Source: Verrucomicrobiota bacterium
GTDB taxonomy: Bacteria > Verrucomicrobiota > Verrucomicrobiia > Opitutales > Opitutaceae
Direction: 5' to 3'
Assembly (NCBI GenBank): GCA_028293545.1
Contig: JAQGOP010000051.1
Coordinates: 35,292-99,291 of the forward strand
DNA: 64,000 nt
Part shown: piece by piece, positions 1 to 7,250 of the stretch
How the letters are laid out: each line of letters begins with the position of its first letter
How positions within the stretch are numbered: position 1 is the stretch's first letter
Translations under genes and position numbers: made by a program
Notes under the pieces: model-generated
What the model was told of the DNA's origin: nothing
The model's database searches: none
What the model saw: only the letters and a program-made list of their open reading frames with translations

Positions 1-156
1 ATCATGGGCTGGATTGGCTTCGGTCTGAGTGTGGCCGGCGCGATCGGCGGGATCGTGATGAAAATGGGTCCGGCCTGGTATCCGATCGTCCTCGCGCTCA
101 CGGCGCTGCCCTGTGCCTGGGCGGGTGGAAGGCTCGGCTCGAAACGGTCGAACTGA
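1..156 (+). CDS. C-terminal end of a membrane protein (5' end outside window)
   Basis: The frame is open from the first base to a TGA at 154-156 and encodes 51 residues. They include two hydrophobic stretches separated by a short Lys/Met loop and a basic end (GSKRSN), as in the last two transmembrane helices of an inner-membrane protein. The glycine/alanine-rich helices and the WAGG turn are compatible with a transporter or DUF-type membrane protein, but too little is present to name a family. The 5' part lies outside the window. Confidence 0.5.
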   Translation: MMGWIGFGLSVAGAIGGIVMKMGPAWYPIVLALTALPCAWAGGRLGSKRSN

Positions 157-521
157 TATTTGGAAGCAGGCGCTCGTTTGAGGTAGGGCAGGGACCGTTG
201 GGCTCGCCGGCAAGGTTGCCCGCGGATGACTCGAGGGCGGGAATCGGCGCATTGTTCTTCGCCATTTACGTTTTCCTGTTCGAGTGAGGGTACGGGCTCG
301 GAAGTAGCGCAGGCGGCTCGCCTGCTCGGGAAAGTTCGAAATTCGGAATCCGCTTCGGAACTATCCGAAGAATCGGACACAATAGTATCAACGATGAGCG
401 AGATAACGCCGCGCGCTCCGAATTCCCCAATTTCGAATTCCGAATCTGAGCAGCCGGCCGCCTGCACTTGTATCCACTTCGGGTTTTCACACGGTCTGTC
501 ACGCTCGTAGCTATCGAATTT
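157..521. other. Intergenic region with a paired palindromic repeat
   Basis: I see no credible gene here. The stretch contains a forward copy of the GAAGTAGCGCAGGCGGC repeat (301-330) and a degenerate reverse copy (448-480). Between them lie AT-richer segments that are partly self-complementary (TTCGAAATTCGGAAT near 335 and AATTTCGAATTCCGAAT near 430), so the whole 180 bp could fold as one compound hairpin. Confidence 0.5.
301..480. repeat. Paired REP-like repeat (forward 301-330, degenerate reverse 448-480)
   Basis: The left half begins GAAGTAGCGCAGGCGGC. The right half is a decayed reverse copy (GAGCAGCCGGCCGCCTGC) whose outer part has diverged to ACTTGTATCCACTTC. The arrangement, forward copy left and reverse copy right, is the same as in four other pairs in the window. 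Confidence 0.6.
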
Positions 522-1082
522 CTACGGGCGATCACGGACCATGATCGCTTCACGCGTTGGCTCGCCGGGCACCGCGACATCGCGCACGCGGATGAATCCT
601 GCTTTCTCGAAGGTTCGGATGGAGCGCGCATTGTTCACCGCCGGTCCGGCGACGACGCGCGTAATACCCTCGGCACGGAAAACGATCGTTGCAACGAACG
701 CATCGAGCGCGCCCGAGCCGAGGCCTCGACCGCACGCGGTGGGCTCTCCGATCAGGAGATCGACACCGGCTGTCCCTGCCAGGCCTTCGCCGATGTCGTG
801 TGCGTAGTCCGCGTAATCGGCGAGACGGTACCATTGGATCAGGCCGATGGGCGATTGGTCCGCAACGATGATGAAACGCTGCGTGGCAATGCCGTGATCG
901 ATGCCCGGGCCGTATTTCGCTTCGACGTCGTCGGCGCTGGCGGCATCGGGACCTGCGCCGCCCAACGATCCGACGCCGGATTGCTGGCCCCACCATTCGT
1001 AGACGTGGGGAGTGTTCAACCAATGTCGCAGCAGCGGAAAGTCACCGCGGTCGAGCGCACGAAAGGAAATCACACCGCGCAT
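522..1082 (-). CDS. GNAT acetyltransferase, AAC(6')-like
   Basis: This 186-residue GNAT protein resembles aminoglycoside 6'-N-acetyltransferases of the AAC(6')-Ib type in length and motif order. The N-terminal WLNTPHVYEWWG matches the aminoglycoside-binding WLN..H..EWWG element of that family. The AcCoA-binding segment reads CGRGLGSGALDAFV (motif A, R/Q-x-x-G-x-G), and VNNARSIRTFEKAGF is the typical motif B. It would transfer acetyl from acetyl-CoA to an amino group in the cytoplasm. I chose the ATG at 1082 because it gives the family length; an upstream GTG at 1142 would add 20 atypical residues. Substrate is unproven: many chromosomal relatives do not confer resistance. Confidence 0.8.
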   Translation of the reverse strand: MRGVISFRALDRGDFPLLRHWLNTPHVYEWWGQQSGVGSLGGAGPDAASADDVEAKYGPGIDHGIATQRFIIVADQSPIGLIQWYRLADYADYAHDIGEGLAGTAGVDLLIGEPTACGRGLGSGALDAFVATIVFRAEGITRVVAGPAVNNARSIRTFEKAGFIRVRDVAVPGEPTREAIMVRDRP

Positions 1083-1128
1083 GAAAGGGAAAATTTTCGA
1101 GACGGCGAGCGTGATGGAATCGGATTTC

Positions 1129-1238
1129 GACACAGAGAGCACTGAGAGGCGCGGCGGACACGGAGTAAGTCAGGTCGGTTGCTCGGTCCGAGGTCTTACT
1201 CAGTGCCCCTCTGTGCTTCACACTGTTTTCTGTGTAAC
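1129..1238. repeat. Imperfect inverted repeat of CTCTGTG/CACAGAG type
   Basis: The left side contains CACAGAGAGCACTGAGAGG and the right side CTCAGTGCCCCTCTGTG followed by CACTGTTTTCTGTG. These can pair imperfectly across about 60 bp. It sits between the divergently transcribed acetyltransferase and HD-domain genes and resembles a degraded intergenic repeat rather than a promoter. Confidence 0.4.
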
Positions 1239-1305
1239 ATCATGATGGGGTGTCGGGTATTTCCGCGTCGCTTCGCGGGTTTGGATTTAGCAAGTTGGCT
1301 TTTTG

Positions 1306-1851
1306 ATGCCTCTTCCAACCAAAGCCGAAGCGCAGCTGTTGCTAGAGTCACACGTGCACGACACCTACCAGCGCTATCACGCATTGATGGTCGCGACCGC
1401 GATGGAAGGTTACGCGGCACAGTTTGGCGGTGACGCCGACCTCTGGTATTTGACCGGCCTGCTCCACGATATCGACTTCGAGAAATTTCCCGCGATTCAT
1501 CCGGCGGAATCCCTCAAGTGGTTTCGCGAGTGGAATTATCCAGAGGAATTGATCCACGCGGTCGAAGCGCACGCCTACGGCTACAACGGGTTCACGGCTC
1601 TCCCGCAGACGAAGCTCGCCGCCGCGCTGCTCGCGACCGACGAGCTCTGCGGGATTTTCTATGCGTATCGGAAACTGAACCCGGTGCGGTACGGCGAGAT
1701 GAAGGCCAGTTCGATCCGGAAGAAAGTGAAGGAGCCGTCGTTCGCCGCGAAGGTGGATCGCAAGACGATCCATGTCGGCTGCGAGCACTTGGGCGTGTCG
1801 GTCGACGACCACGTAGCGAACCTGATCCGGTTTTTGGCGCCACTGGAATAA
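1306..1851 (+). CDS. HD-domain (HDIG-type) hydrolase
   Basis: This 181-residue protein carries an HD metal-dependent phosphohydrolase core. Histidines in an early helix (HDTYQRYHALMVA) come first, then the diagnostic GLLHDIDFEKFP motif at about residues 53-64, then HAVEAHAYGYNG near 85-96, matching the H..HD..H..D pattern. Such stand-alone HD proteins hydrolyse phosphoester or nucleotide substrates in the cytosol; the substrate cannot be told from sequence. The ATG at 1306 follows an in-frame TTG at 1303, so the start is uncertain by one codon. The stop TAA directly abuts a palindromic repeat at 1851. Confidence 0.85.
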   Translation: MPLPTKAEAQLLLESHVHDTYQRYHALMVATAMEGYAAQFGGDADLWYLTGLLHDIDFEKFPAIHPAESLKWFREWNYPEELIHAVEAHAYGYNGFTALPQTKLAAALLATDELCGIFYAYRKLNPVRYGEMKASSIRKKVKEPSFAAKVDRKTIHVGCEHLGVSVDDHVANLIRFLAPLE

Positions 1852-2032
1852 AGTAGCGCAGGCGGCCCGCCTGCTTCTGCCCGAGTAGTGAGTAGCGGGT
1901 AGCGAGTAGCGAGCATGCCCAAGCACCTACGGTAACGTTGCACGACTCCCCGTCCGGATCCGTGGTCCGACATGCTCGCTACTCACTACTCGCTACGCGC
2001 TACTTCCGGAGCAGGCGGGCCGCCTGCGCTAC
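1851..2032. repeat. Long compound inverted repeat with two REP-like ends
   Basis: A forward repeat (1851-1880, AAGTAGCGCAGGCGGCCCG) is followed by a string of near-tandem GAGTAGCG/GAGTAGTGA units ending in GAGCATG. After about 60 bp the mirror image appears (GACATGCTCGCTACTCACTA from about 1969) and ends with a reverse repeat (2006-2032). Both arms exceed 50 bp. The same architecture occurs at 23362-23567. Confidence 0.75.
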
Positions 2033-2037
2033 GCCGA

Positions 2038-2265
2038 TCAGCGGACGCGCTTGGAATAGCCGCTCTTGACCGCCGTGCTGATGAATGTGCTCAGTCCGCT
2101 GCCACTCTGAGCGAGCCGTTTCATGGTCGCGAGATTTTCCGCCCCGGCGCTCGCGCGAGTGTATTCGTAGACGTGCCCGTCGACGAATTGGACCTGGATC
2201 CAATCCGGTCCGGATTCATACGCGACGACGCCGGAGTTTCCGCTGCGATTGCCGTAACGTTTCAT
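2038..2265 (-). CDS. KTSC-like small protein
   Basis: This 75-residue protein has the pattern of a KTSC domain: a hydrophobic strand (VVAYESGPDWIQVQF), an aromatic turn (DGHVYEYTRAS), and a C-terminal segment (SGYSKRVR) in place of the usual GxYFNxxIR. A conserved MKRLAQSGSGLSTFI helix lies between. KTSC domains are found alone or in phage-like and nucleic-acid-related proteins and their function is poorly known. The ATG at 2265 is the only reasonable start. It ends just inside the compound repeat at 2032 and is likely monocistronic. Confidence 0.6.
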   Translation of the reverse strand: MKRYGNRSGNSGVVAYESGPDWIQVQFVDGHVYEYTRASAGAENLATMKRLAQSGSGLSTFISTAVKSGYSKRVR

Positions 2266-2294
2266 GATTTGTTGCAGCGTGCCTCCGGGGATCC

Positions 2295-2381
2295 GAAGTA
2301 GCGCTGGCGGCCCGCCTGCTCCGACGATCGAATTCCCATTTTCAATCTCCCGAGCAGGCGGGCCGCCTGCGCTACTTCGAT
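2295..2381. repeat. Paired REP-like repeat
   Basis: A forward copy (2295-2323, with a single T for A change in GCGCTGG) and a reverse copy (2352-2381) face each other across 28 bp. The pair lies at the 3' end of the cytochrome/sugar dehydrogenase gene, between it and the KTSC-like gene, and could act as a transcript-end hairpin. Confidence 0.75.
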
Positions 2382-2390
2382 CGCTGCGCG

Positions 2391-4148
2391 CTATTCGCTC
2401 TTCGCGTACGCCACCCGCCAGAGCGTGCCATTTCCATCTTCCGTCACGAGCAGCGCGCCGTCATGCGCGACAGCCACACCCACCGGCCGGCCCCACACGT
2501 GGCCGGCATCCACCACAAACCCCGTTAGGAAATCCTCATAGCCACCGGTCGGCACGCCGTGTTCGAGCCGCACGCGGATGATCTTGTAACCCGTGCGCGA
2601 GCCGCGGTTCCAGGAACCGTGGAGGGCCGCGAAAATATCCCCGCGGTACTCCGCGGGAAATACCGCCGCACCGCTCGTCGCCGTGTAGAAGGCCAGTTGC
2701 AGCGAGGCCGAGTGCGCTTGGAGCAACACGTCCGGCACGATCGCCTCGCCAGCGAGCTCGGGCCGCTTCCCGGGATGGCGCGGATCCTCGTGGTTGCCCA
2801 GATAGTACCAGGGCCAGCCGTAATATCCGCCCTCCTTTACCCGCGTGATGTAGTCGGGCACGAGGTTGTCGCCGAGACCGTCGCGTTCGTTCGTCGAGGT
2901 CCACAATTCACCCGTCAAGGGATCGACGGCCAGCCCCACGCCGTTGCGGATACCGGTGGCGAAGGTCCGCAGCGGTGCGCGTCCCTCGGGATCGGTGACG
3001 AGGATGAGCGCGCGGTTGGTTTCGGGGCCCCAGGAGGCGCCGCGTCCGTGTTCTGCTTCCCATGCGCGGATTTCGTCCGGTGTTTTCCGGGCCATGCCCT
3101 CGGCGACGTTGGAGCCCGAGCCGACCGAGATGAACAGGCGCCGGTCGTCGGGGGAAAATACCACATCGCGCGTGCTGTGCCCGCCGGTGTTGTCCGCCAG
3201 GTGCGGCACGATGACCTGGGCGGCGCCCCGCGCCGTGAGGTCGCCGCTGCGGTACGGGAAACGAACGACCGAGTTGTTGTTCGCCACGTAGACCCACTGC
3301 GGATTGCTGCCCGAGGGAAAAAACGCGATGCCGAACGGTCGGTCGAGCTTGTCCGCGTAAACCTGGTTTTTGGACGGCGCGTCGGCGCCGTCTTCCGCGC
3401 GGATGACCCGGATCCGGTTGGAGGAAGTTTCGGCAAGGAAAATATCCCCGTTCGGCGCGATCCGGAGGAGCCGGGGATTCGAAAGTCCCTCGGCGAACCG
3501 TTTGACGGTGAAACCCGCCGGCACGGAGAGGCGGGCATCGCTCGGCGGCCGCACCACTTTCGGGCTGTTGCCAGCCGACTCGGTGCTGAAAGGCGCGGGC
3601 AGGTCCGCGACGGTGAGATGATGTTGGACGCCCGGACGCGCATTATACCAATCACCGGGGTCGCTCCTCGGAGTGGCCGGGGCTGGCGCGCGGGCCGCGG
3701 TCGACGGAGCGCCAGCCGATGCGACCAAGGTGGACAGGTAAGCGATCAGGTTGGCGCGATCTTCGGGCTTGGGCACAGGGATCGGCATGGATGTGCCCGG
3801 GACCGCCGTCGGCGGGCTCGTGAGAAATCGGTCCAGCGTGGCGGCATCCCACGTGAGCTTCGAATCGATCAAAGCCTGGGTGTAACTGAAATTGGGGCTG
3901 GATGCGGCGCGTCGGCCGACGACGCCGACCAAGTTGGGCCCCTGGCCTGAGGTGGGGACGCCGCCCGCGCCGAGGGTCGCAGCATGGCAAAGCGCGCAAC
4001 TCTGGAGGAAGTAAGCCTTGCCGAGGGCGACATCGCCGGCCGGGGCCGCGGAGTCAGCAGCGCGAGCCGCGTGGCCGAGGGAGACAAGAAGAACGAGGCC
4101 GGTCGCGAGCGACCGAGGAGAACCGAACCGGGCGAAGCGGGATGTCAT
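2391..4148 (-). CDS. Secreted cytochrome c / PQQ-type sugar dehydrogenase fusion
   Basis: This 585-residue protein has a signal peptide (cleavage near ARA-ADS) followed by a class I cytochrome c domain at about residues 40-140, with heme motif CALCH (Cys51, Cys54, His55) and a probable distal Met120 in GTSMPIP. Residues about 190-585 form a soluble glucose/sorbosone dehydrogenase-like six-bladed propeller (VKRFAEGLSNPRLLRIAPNG, GIAFFPSG, GHSTRDVVFSPDDRRL, RNGVGLAVDPLTGELW, GHVWGRPVGVAVAHDGALLV). The enzyme would oxidise a sugar or aldose in the periplasm and pass electrons through its own heme. I chose the ATG at 4148 since it begins a normal signal peptide; a GTG at 4190 would add 14 residues. 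The order cytochrome-then-propeller is less common than separate subunits. Confidence 0.85.
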   Translation of the reverse strand: MTSRFARFGSPRSLATGLVLLVSLGHAARAADSAAPAGDVALGKAYFLQSCALCHAATLGAGGVPTSGQGPNLVGVVGRRAASSPNFSYTQALIDSKLTWDAATLDRFLTSPPTAVPGTSMPIPVPKPEDRANLIAYLSTLVASAGAPSTAARAPAPATPRSDPGDWYNARPGVQHHLTVADLPAPFSTESAGNSPKVVRPPSDARLSVPAGFTVKRFAEGLSNPRLLRIAPNGDIFLAETSSNRIRVIRAEDGADAPSKNQVYADKLDRPFGIAFFPSGSNPQWVYVANNNSVVRFPYRSGDLTARGAAQVIVPHLADNTGGHSTRDVVFSPDDRRLFISVGSGSNVAEGMARKTPDEIRAWEAEHGRGASWGPETNRALILVTDPEGRAPLRTFATGIRNGVGLAVDPLTGELWTSTNERDGLGDNLVPDYITRVKEGGYYGWPWYYLGNHEDPRHPGKRPELAGEAIVPDVLLQAHSASLQLAFYTATSGAAVFPAEYRGDIFAALHGSWNRGSRTGYKIIRVRLEHGVPTGGYEDFLTGFVVDAGHVWGRPVGVAVAHDGALLVTEDGNGTLWRVAYAKSE

Positions 4149-4280
4149 GGAAGGAGAAATCGCGAGGGCATGAGTCGACGAAGCGATCACACCCGGCGGA
4201 GTGCCAGGCGGGCGCTTCGGCCCCGACTTTCTCGATCAGTTTCGGATTCGCAAATTCCGGGGCCACTTTTTGCCGGGGCA

Positions 4281-4380
4281 GAAGTAGCGCAGGCGGCCCG
4301 CCTGCTCCGGAGATCGGTTTCGGAAATTCGACGTCGAGCTTCGATCACTGAGCAGGCGAGCCGCCTGCGCTACTTCGATC
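4281..4380. repeat. Paired REP-like repeat
   Basis: A forward copy (4281-4310) and a reverse copy ending GCTACTTCGATC (4350-4380) lie in the gap between the 3' end of the DUF2235 gene and the 5' end of the cytochrome fusion gene. The 40-bp spacer is AT-richer than its surroundings. Confidence 0.75.
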
Positions 4381-4382
4381 GC

Positions 4383-5621
4383 CTACCAGTTTGTCGTTGC
4401 GTACAGCTCGACACTCTCCGCTCCAGGATAGGCGAGCGGTTGATAGATCGGGGCGGAAATCGTGCAAGTGGGAGGGAAACGTCCGTCTTCGGCGCAGAAC
4501 TGGAGCCCGCCATGTTGGACGAACGCCTCTACGCTCGGATGCACCTTGGGCGTTGCATTATTGGCTGCCGTGATTTCGCGCGGGGCGACTCTGCCAATAT
4601 TGTTTGGCAGTTCCTGCTGGTGTCGCAGCCAGGGCAGACCCCGCGTGTCGACATAGCGAGCGGCCGGCTCGGCTTTCCACGCGAGCGCGGGGAGCCCGTC
4701 GGTGGCGAGGGCGTTGGTCCACGTTTTCCACGTGAAGTCGAGGGTTACGCGGGAGAGAGCATCGTTGAAATAACCGCCGCCGACATCGCAGTGGCCACCG
4801 GGGAACCAGACCTCCTTCATCGCCGAAGCTCGCTTGGCCGGGTATTGCAGCAGCGTCGGCACAAAGGGAACGCGGAATTCGTCGAGTGCCACGCAATGGA
4901 CCGCGCGTGCGACGGCGGCGGGCACAATCCAGTCGGACGCGGCGGCCGAAACATTTTCGGGCACGGTATCCCACACGCCGAGGAACGCGATCGGGAGGTC
5001 GGCGCCGGCCAGGAATGGCTTCTTGGCCCACTTCGTGTCGATCGACCAGACATCGTGCCGCAACTGTGCGTTGTTCCGCACCGAACGGTAGCGGTCCTCG
5101 GCCATCACCGATGAGACCAGGCCACGTTGGCCGAGATCGCGGGCGAACAGCCGGGCGCTCGCGGCGCCGCGGCTGAATCCCAGGATCGAGATGATGTCAC
5201 CGCTTTGGTAGCAGCGCAGGAATTCGCAGTAAGCGGCGTTGCGGACATGCTCCTCCATCGAGGCAAACATTCCCTCGGCGAGGCGATTCAGCGCGTCGTT
5301 TTCATCGTCGTTACCCACGCCCCGGAAATAATGAGTGATCTGGGCCGCGCTGTCGGGTGCGAGCGCGAGGTAGGTCTTGGCGACGTTGGTGATGATCGGC
5401 GGATAGGCTTTGGCCGGGTCGTCTTTGCTGACCCAGAGCTGTCGCGCGGCGTCCCACCCGAAATCACTGGGATTGACGCCGGTCTCGTCATTCCACGTCC
5501 CGTCAAAAAGAAACACGTGGTGCCGCCCACCCGAATCCTTCTGCCAATCCGGATTACAGAAAAGCTCCCGCCGCCGGAGGTCGTTCGGCTTGTTGCCAGA
5601 GGATTGGTTGGGCGGTGGCAT
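4383..5621 (-). CDS. DUF2235 alpha/beta hydrolase-like protein
   Basis: The protein (412 residues from the ATG at 5621) matches DUF2235 hydrolases, the fold of type VI secretion phospholipase effectors of the Tle1 group and of many stand-alone proteins. Diagnostic segments are HHVFLFDGTWND near the N-terminus, THYFRGVGND, the nucleophile elbow ILGFSRGAASARLFA (GxSxG-like, Ser in GFSRG) and VWFPGGHCDVGGGY near the catalytic Asp/His region. It probably hydrolyses a lipid or ester bond. I see no signal peptide and no T6SS neighbours, so an effector role is not supported here. An in-frame TTG three codons upstream is an alternative start. Confidence 0.8.
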   Translation of the reverse strand: MPPPNQSSGNKPNDLRRRELFCNPDWQKDSGGRHHVFLFDGTWNDETGVNPSDFGWDAARQLWVSKDDPAKAYPPIITNVAKTYLALAPDSAAQITHYFRGVGNDDENDALNRLAEGMFASMEEHVRNAAYCEFLRCYQSGDIISILGFSRGAASARLFARDLGQRGLVSSVMAEDRYRSVRNNAQLRHDVWSIDTKWAKKPFLAGADLPIAFLGVWDTVPENVSAAASDWIVPAAVARAVHCVALDEFRVPFVPTLLQYPAKRASAMKEVWFPGGHCDVGGGYFNDALSRVTLDFTWKTWTNALATDGLPALAWKAEPAARYVDTRGLPWLRHQQELPNNIGRVAPREITAANNATPKVHPSVEAFVQHGGLQFCAEDGRFPPTCTISAPIYQPLAYPGAESVELYATTNW

Positions 5622-6034
5622 GCGGGGCAAAATCCATTCTCAGGCGGTCGCACTGAATTCCTGCCAAACGCCTGGGTCAACACTCCGTAGCTACCTTGTT
5701 ATGGTACTTGCCGCCCATTTTTCTCCTTCGATTCCGGCAGAAACAAGGAGTCGTGGACCTGTCCCTTAAGATTCTCTCTGGGTGACGCCGTGTGTGATGT
5801 ACGACGGCGATGAGGATCGCCTATTAGCCCCAACTCCGCGGGTGGAGCGGCTTGTCTCGAAGACGCTTCAGTTCGCTGGGCCTTTCGGAAAATCGATCAC
5901 TGGCCTGATCTGCGCTTGCACAGGTTGAGTGGGCAGATTTTGTGGCGGACCCGAATTATGTCCCCAGCTTCGGCCACTTCTGAAATCCGCGATGATCACT
6001 GGCTGGTGATATTCGCTCCACCCTCCGCCTAACC
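5622..6034. other. Intergenic region, no gene seen
   Basis: The 413 bp between the divergent DUF2235 and DUF1016 genes contain no convincing gene. A GGACCTGTCCCTTAAG stretch at 5756-5771 is the reverse complement of the AAGGGACAGGT words seen at about 9100 and 12657. Confidence 0.4.
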
Positions 6035-7228
6035 ATGTCACGCGTTCCCCTCTACACACGCATCCGCGAAATTTTGGAATCGGCACGCAGCCGGGTGGCG
6101 CGCTCGGTCAATACGACACAGGTTGTGGCGAATTGGCTGATCGGCCGGGAGATTGTCGAAGAGGAGCAGAAGGGGAAACGTCGTGCGGGTTATGGGGATA
6201 AACTTCTGCAACGGCTCACGCAAAAGCTATCCCGTGATTTTGGCCCCGGCTACAGTTTGCCTCACCTGAAGAATCTGCGCGGTTTCTATGTCGCCTATCC
6301 CCAATTACTGGGTGCCGGGAAAAGCCACGCAGTGCGTAGCCTTTTGCCGACAGCGGAAAATGGCTACGCACCGCGTAGCTTATTGCAGCGTCCGATTACC
6401 GAATCGCCGTCTCGGAAATTACATACGCCGGATTCCGAGACGGAGATATCGAACGCACTGCGTTCGATATCTGAGGAATGGGAACCCGGCCAGCTGAACC
6501 CAAATCTATCGTGGACCCACTACCGCACGCTCATGAGAGTAGATCGTCCCGCCGCTCGCGCGTTCTACGAAATCGAGGCGGTGAAGGAGTCCTGGTCGGC
6601 GCGCGAATTGGAGCGTCAGATTGCCAGCTTGCTCTTCGAACGACTGGCGAAGAGCCGTGACAAGGCCGGAGTGATGCGGCTGGCGACGAAGGGCCATGAG
6701 ATCGCGTCGCCCGCTGATGTTTTCAAGGATCCGGTCGTCATCGAATTTCTCGGGCTGCCGGAATCGCACCGCCTGGCCGAGTCCGACCTCGAGCAAGCGG
6801 TCCTCGATCAACTTCAATCCTTCCTGCTCGAACTCGGAAAAGGCTTCGCGTTTGTCGCGCGCCAGCAGCGACTCACGCTCGAGGGCGATCATTTCTACAT
6901 CGATCTCGTTTTCTACCACGTCGTCCTGAAGTGCTACGTGATCCTCGATCTCAAGGTGGGGAAGCTCACGCACGGCGACCTCGGCCAGCTCCAGCTCTAC
7001 GTGAATTATTACGACCGCGAAAAACGCACGGCGGGCGACAACCCCACGCTCGGCTTGACGCTTTGCACGGACAAAAACGATGCCGTGGTGAAATACACGC
7101 TCGGCGCCGACCAGGAGAAAACGATCTTCGCCAGCCGCTACAAACTTCACCTGCCCAGCGAAGCCGAACTGAAAGCCGAGGTCCGCCGCGAGCTGAAGCA
7201 GATTACGTCTATGCCTAAATCCGGCTAG
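6035..7228 (+). CDS. DUF1016 / YhcG-like PD-(D/E)XK nuclease with internal palindromic insert
   Basis: This 397-residue protein matches the YhcG/DUF1016 family. The N-terminal domain (RIREILESARSRVARSVN, VANWLIGREIVEEEQ, YGDKLLQRL, SLPHLKNLRGFYVAYP) is followed by the LSWTHYRTLMRV helix. The C-terminal nuclease core (FYIDLVFYHVVLKCYVILDLK, then GQLQLYVNYYD) has the Asp...DxK arrangement of PD-(D/E)XK enzymes. Family members occur with restriction and mobile loci. Residues about 97-147 (6325-6475) are not family-like: this DNA is a chain of palindromes that keeps the frame open. Start is the ATG at 6035; the gene ends 22 bp from the convergent sigma-factor gene. Confidence 0.85.
   Translation: MSRVPLYTRIREILESARSRVARSVNTTQVVANWLIGREIVEEEQKGKRRAGYGDKLLQRLTQKLSRDFGPGYSLPHLKNLRGFYVAYPQLLGAGKSHAVRSLLPTAENGYAPRSLLQRPITESPSRKLHTPDSETEISNALRSISEEWEPGQLNPNLSWTHYRTLMRVDRPAARAFYEIEAVKESWSARELERQIASLLFERLAKSRDKAGVMRLATKGHEIASPADVFKDPVVIEFLGLPESHRLAESDLEQAVLDQLQSFLLELGKGFAFVARQQRLTLEGDHFYIDLVFYHVVLKCYVILDLKVGKLTHGDLGQLQLYVNYYDREKRTAGDNPTLGLTLCTDKNDAVVKYTLGADQEKTIFASRYKLHLPSEAELKAEVRRELKQITSMPKSG
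6332..6471. repeat. Three consecutive palindromes inside the DUF1016 coding region
   Basis: There are three inverted repeats: GTGCGTAGCC (6332-6341) with GGCTACGCAC (6362-6371), the latter half also forming CTACGC-ACC-GCGTAG (6364-6378); GTCTCGGAA (6409-6417) with TTCCGAGAC (6433-6441); and a 27-nt near-perfect palindrome at 6445-6471 built of GATATCGAACGCA and its complement around one central base. All lie in frame in the reading frame of the nuclease gene. Confidence 0.8.
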
Positions 7229-7250
7229 CCGCATCCCGTTACCCCGAGGT

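Noticed and set aside
2559..3950. A 463-codon plus-strand frame opposite the cytochrome/sugar-dehydrogenase gene
   Set aside because: Antisense shadow; the minus-strand protein has heme and propeller motifs, this one none.
4383..5621. DUF2235 protein as a type VI secretion effector
   Set aside because: No VgrG, PAAR, adaptor or immunity gene is nearby.
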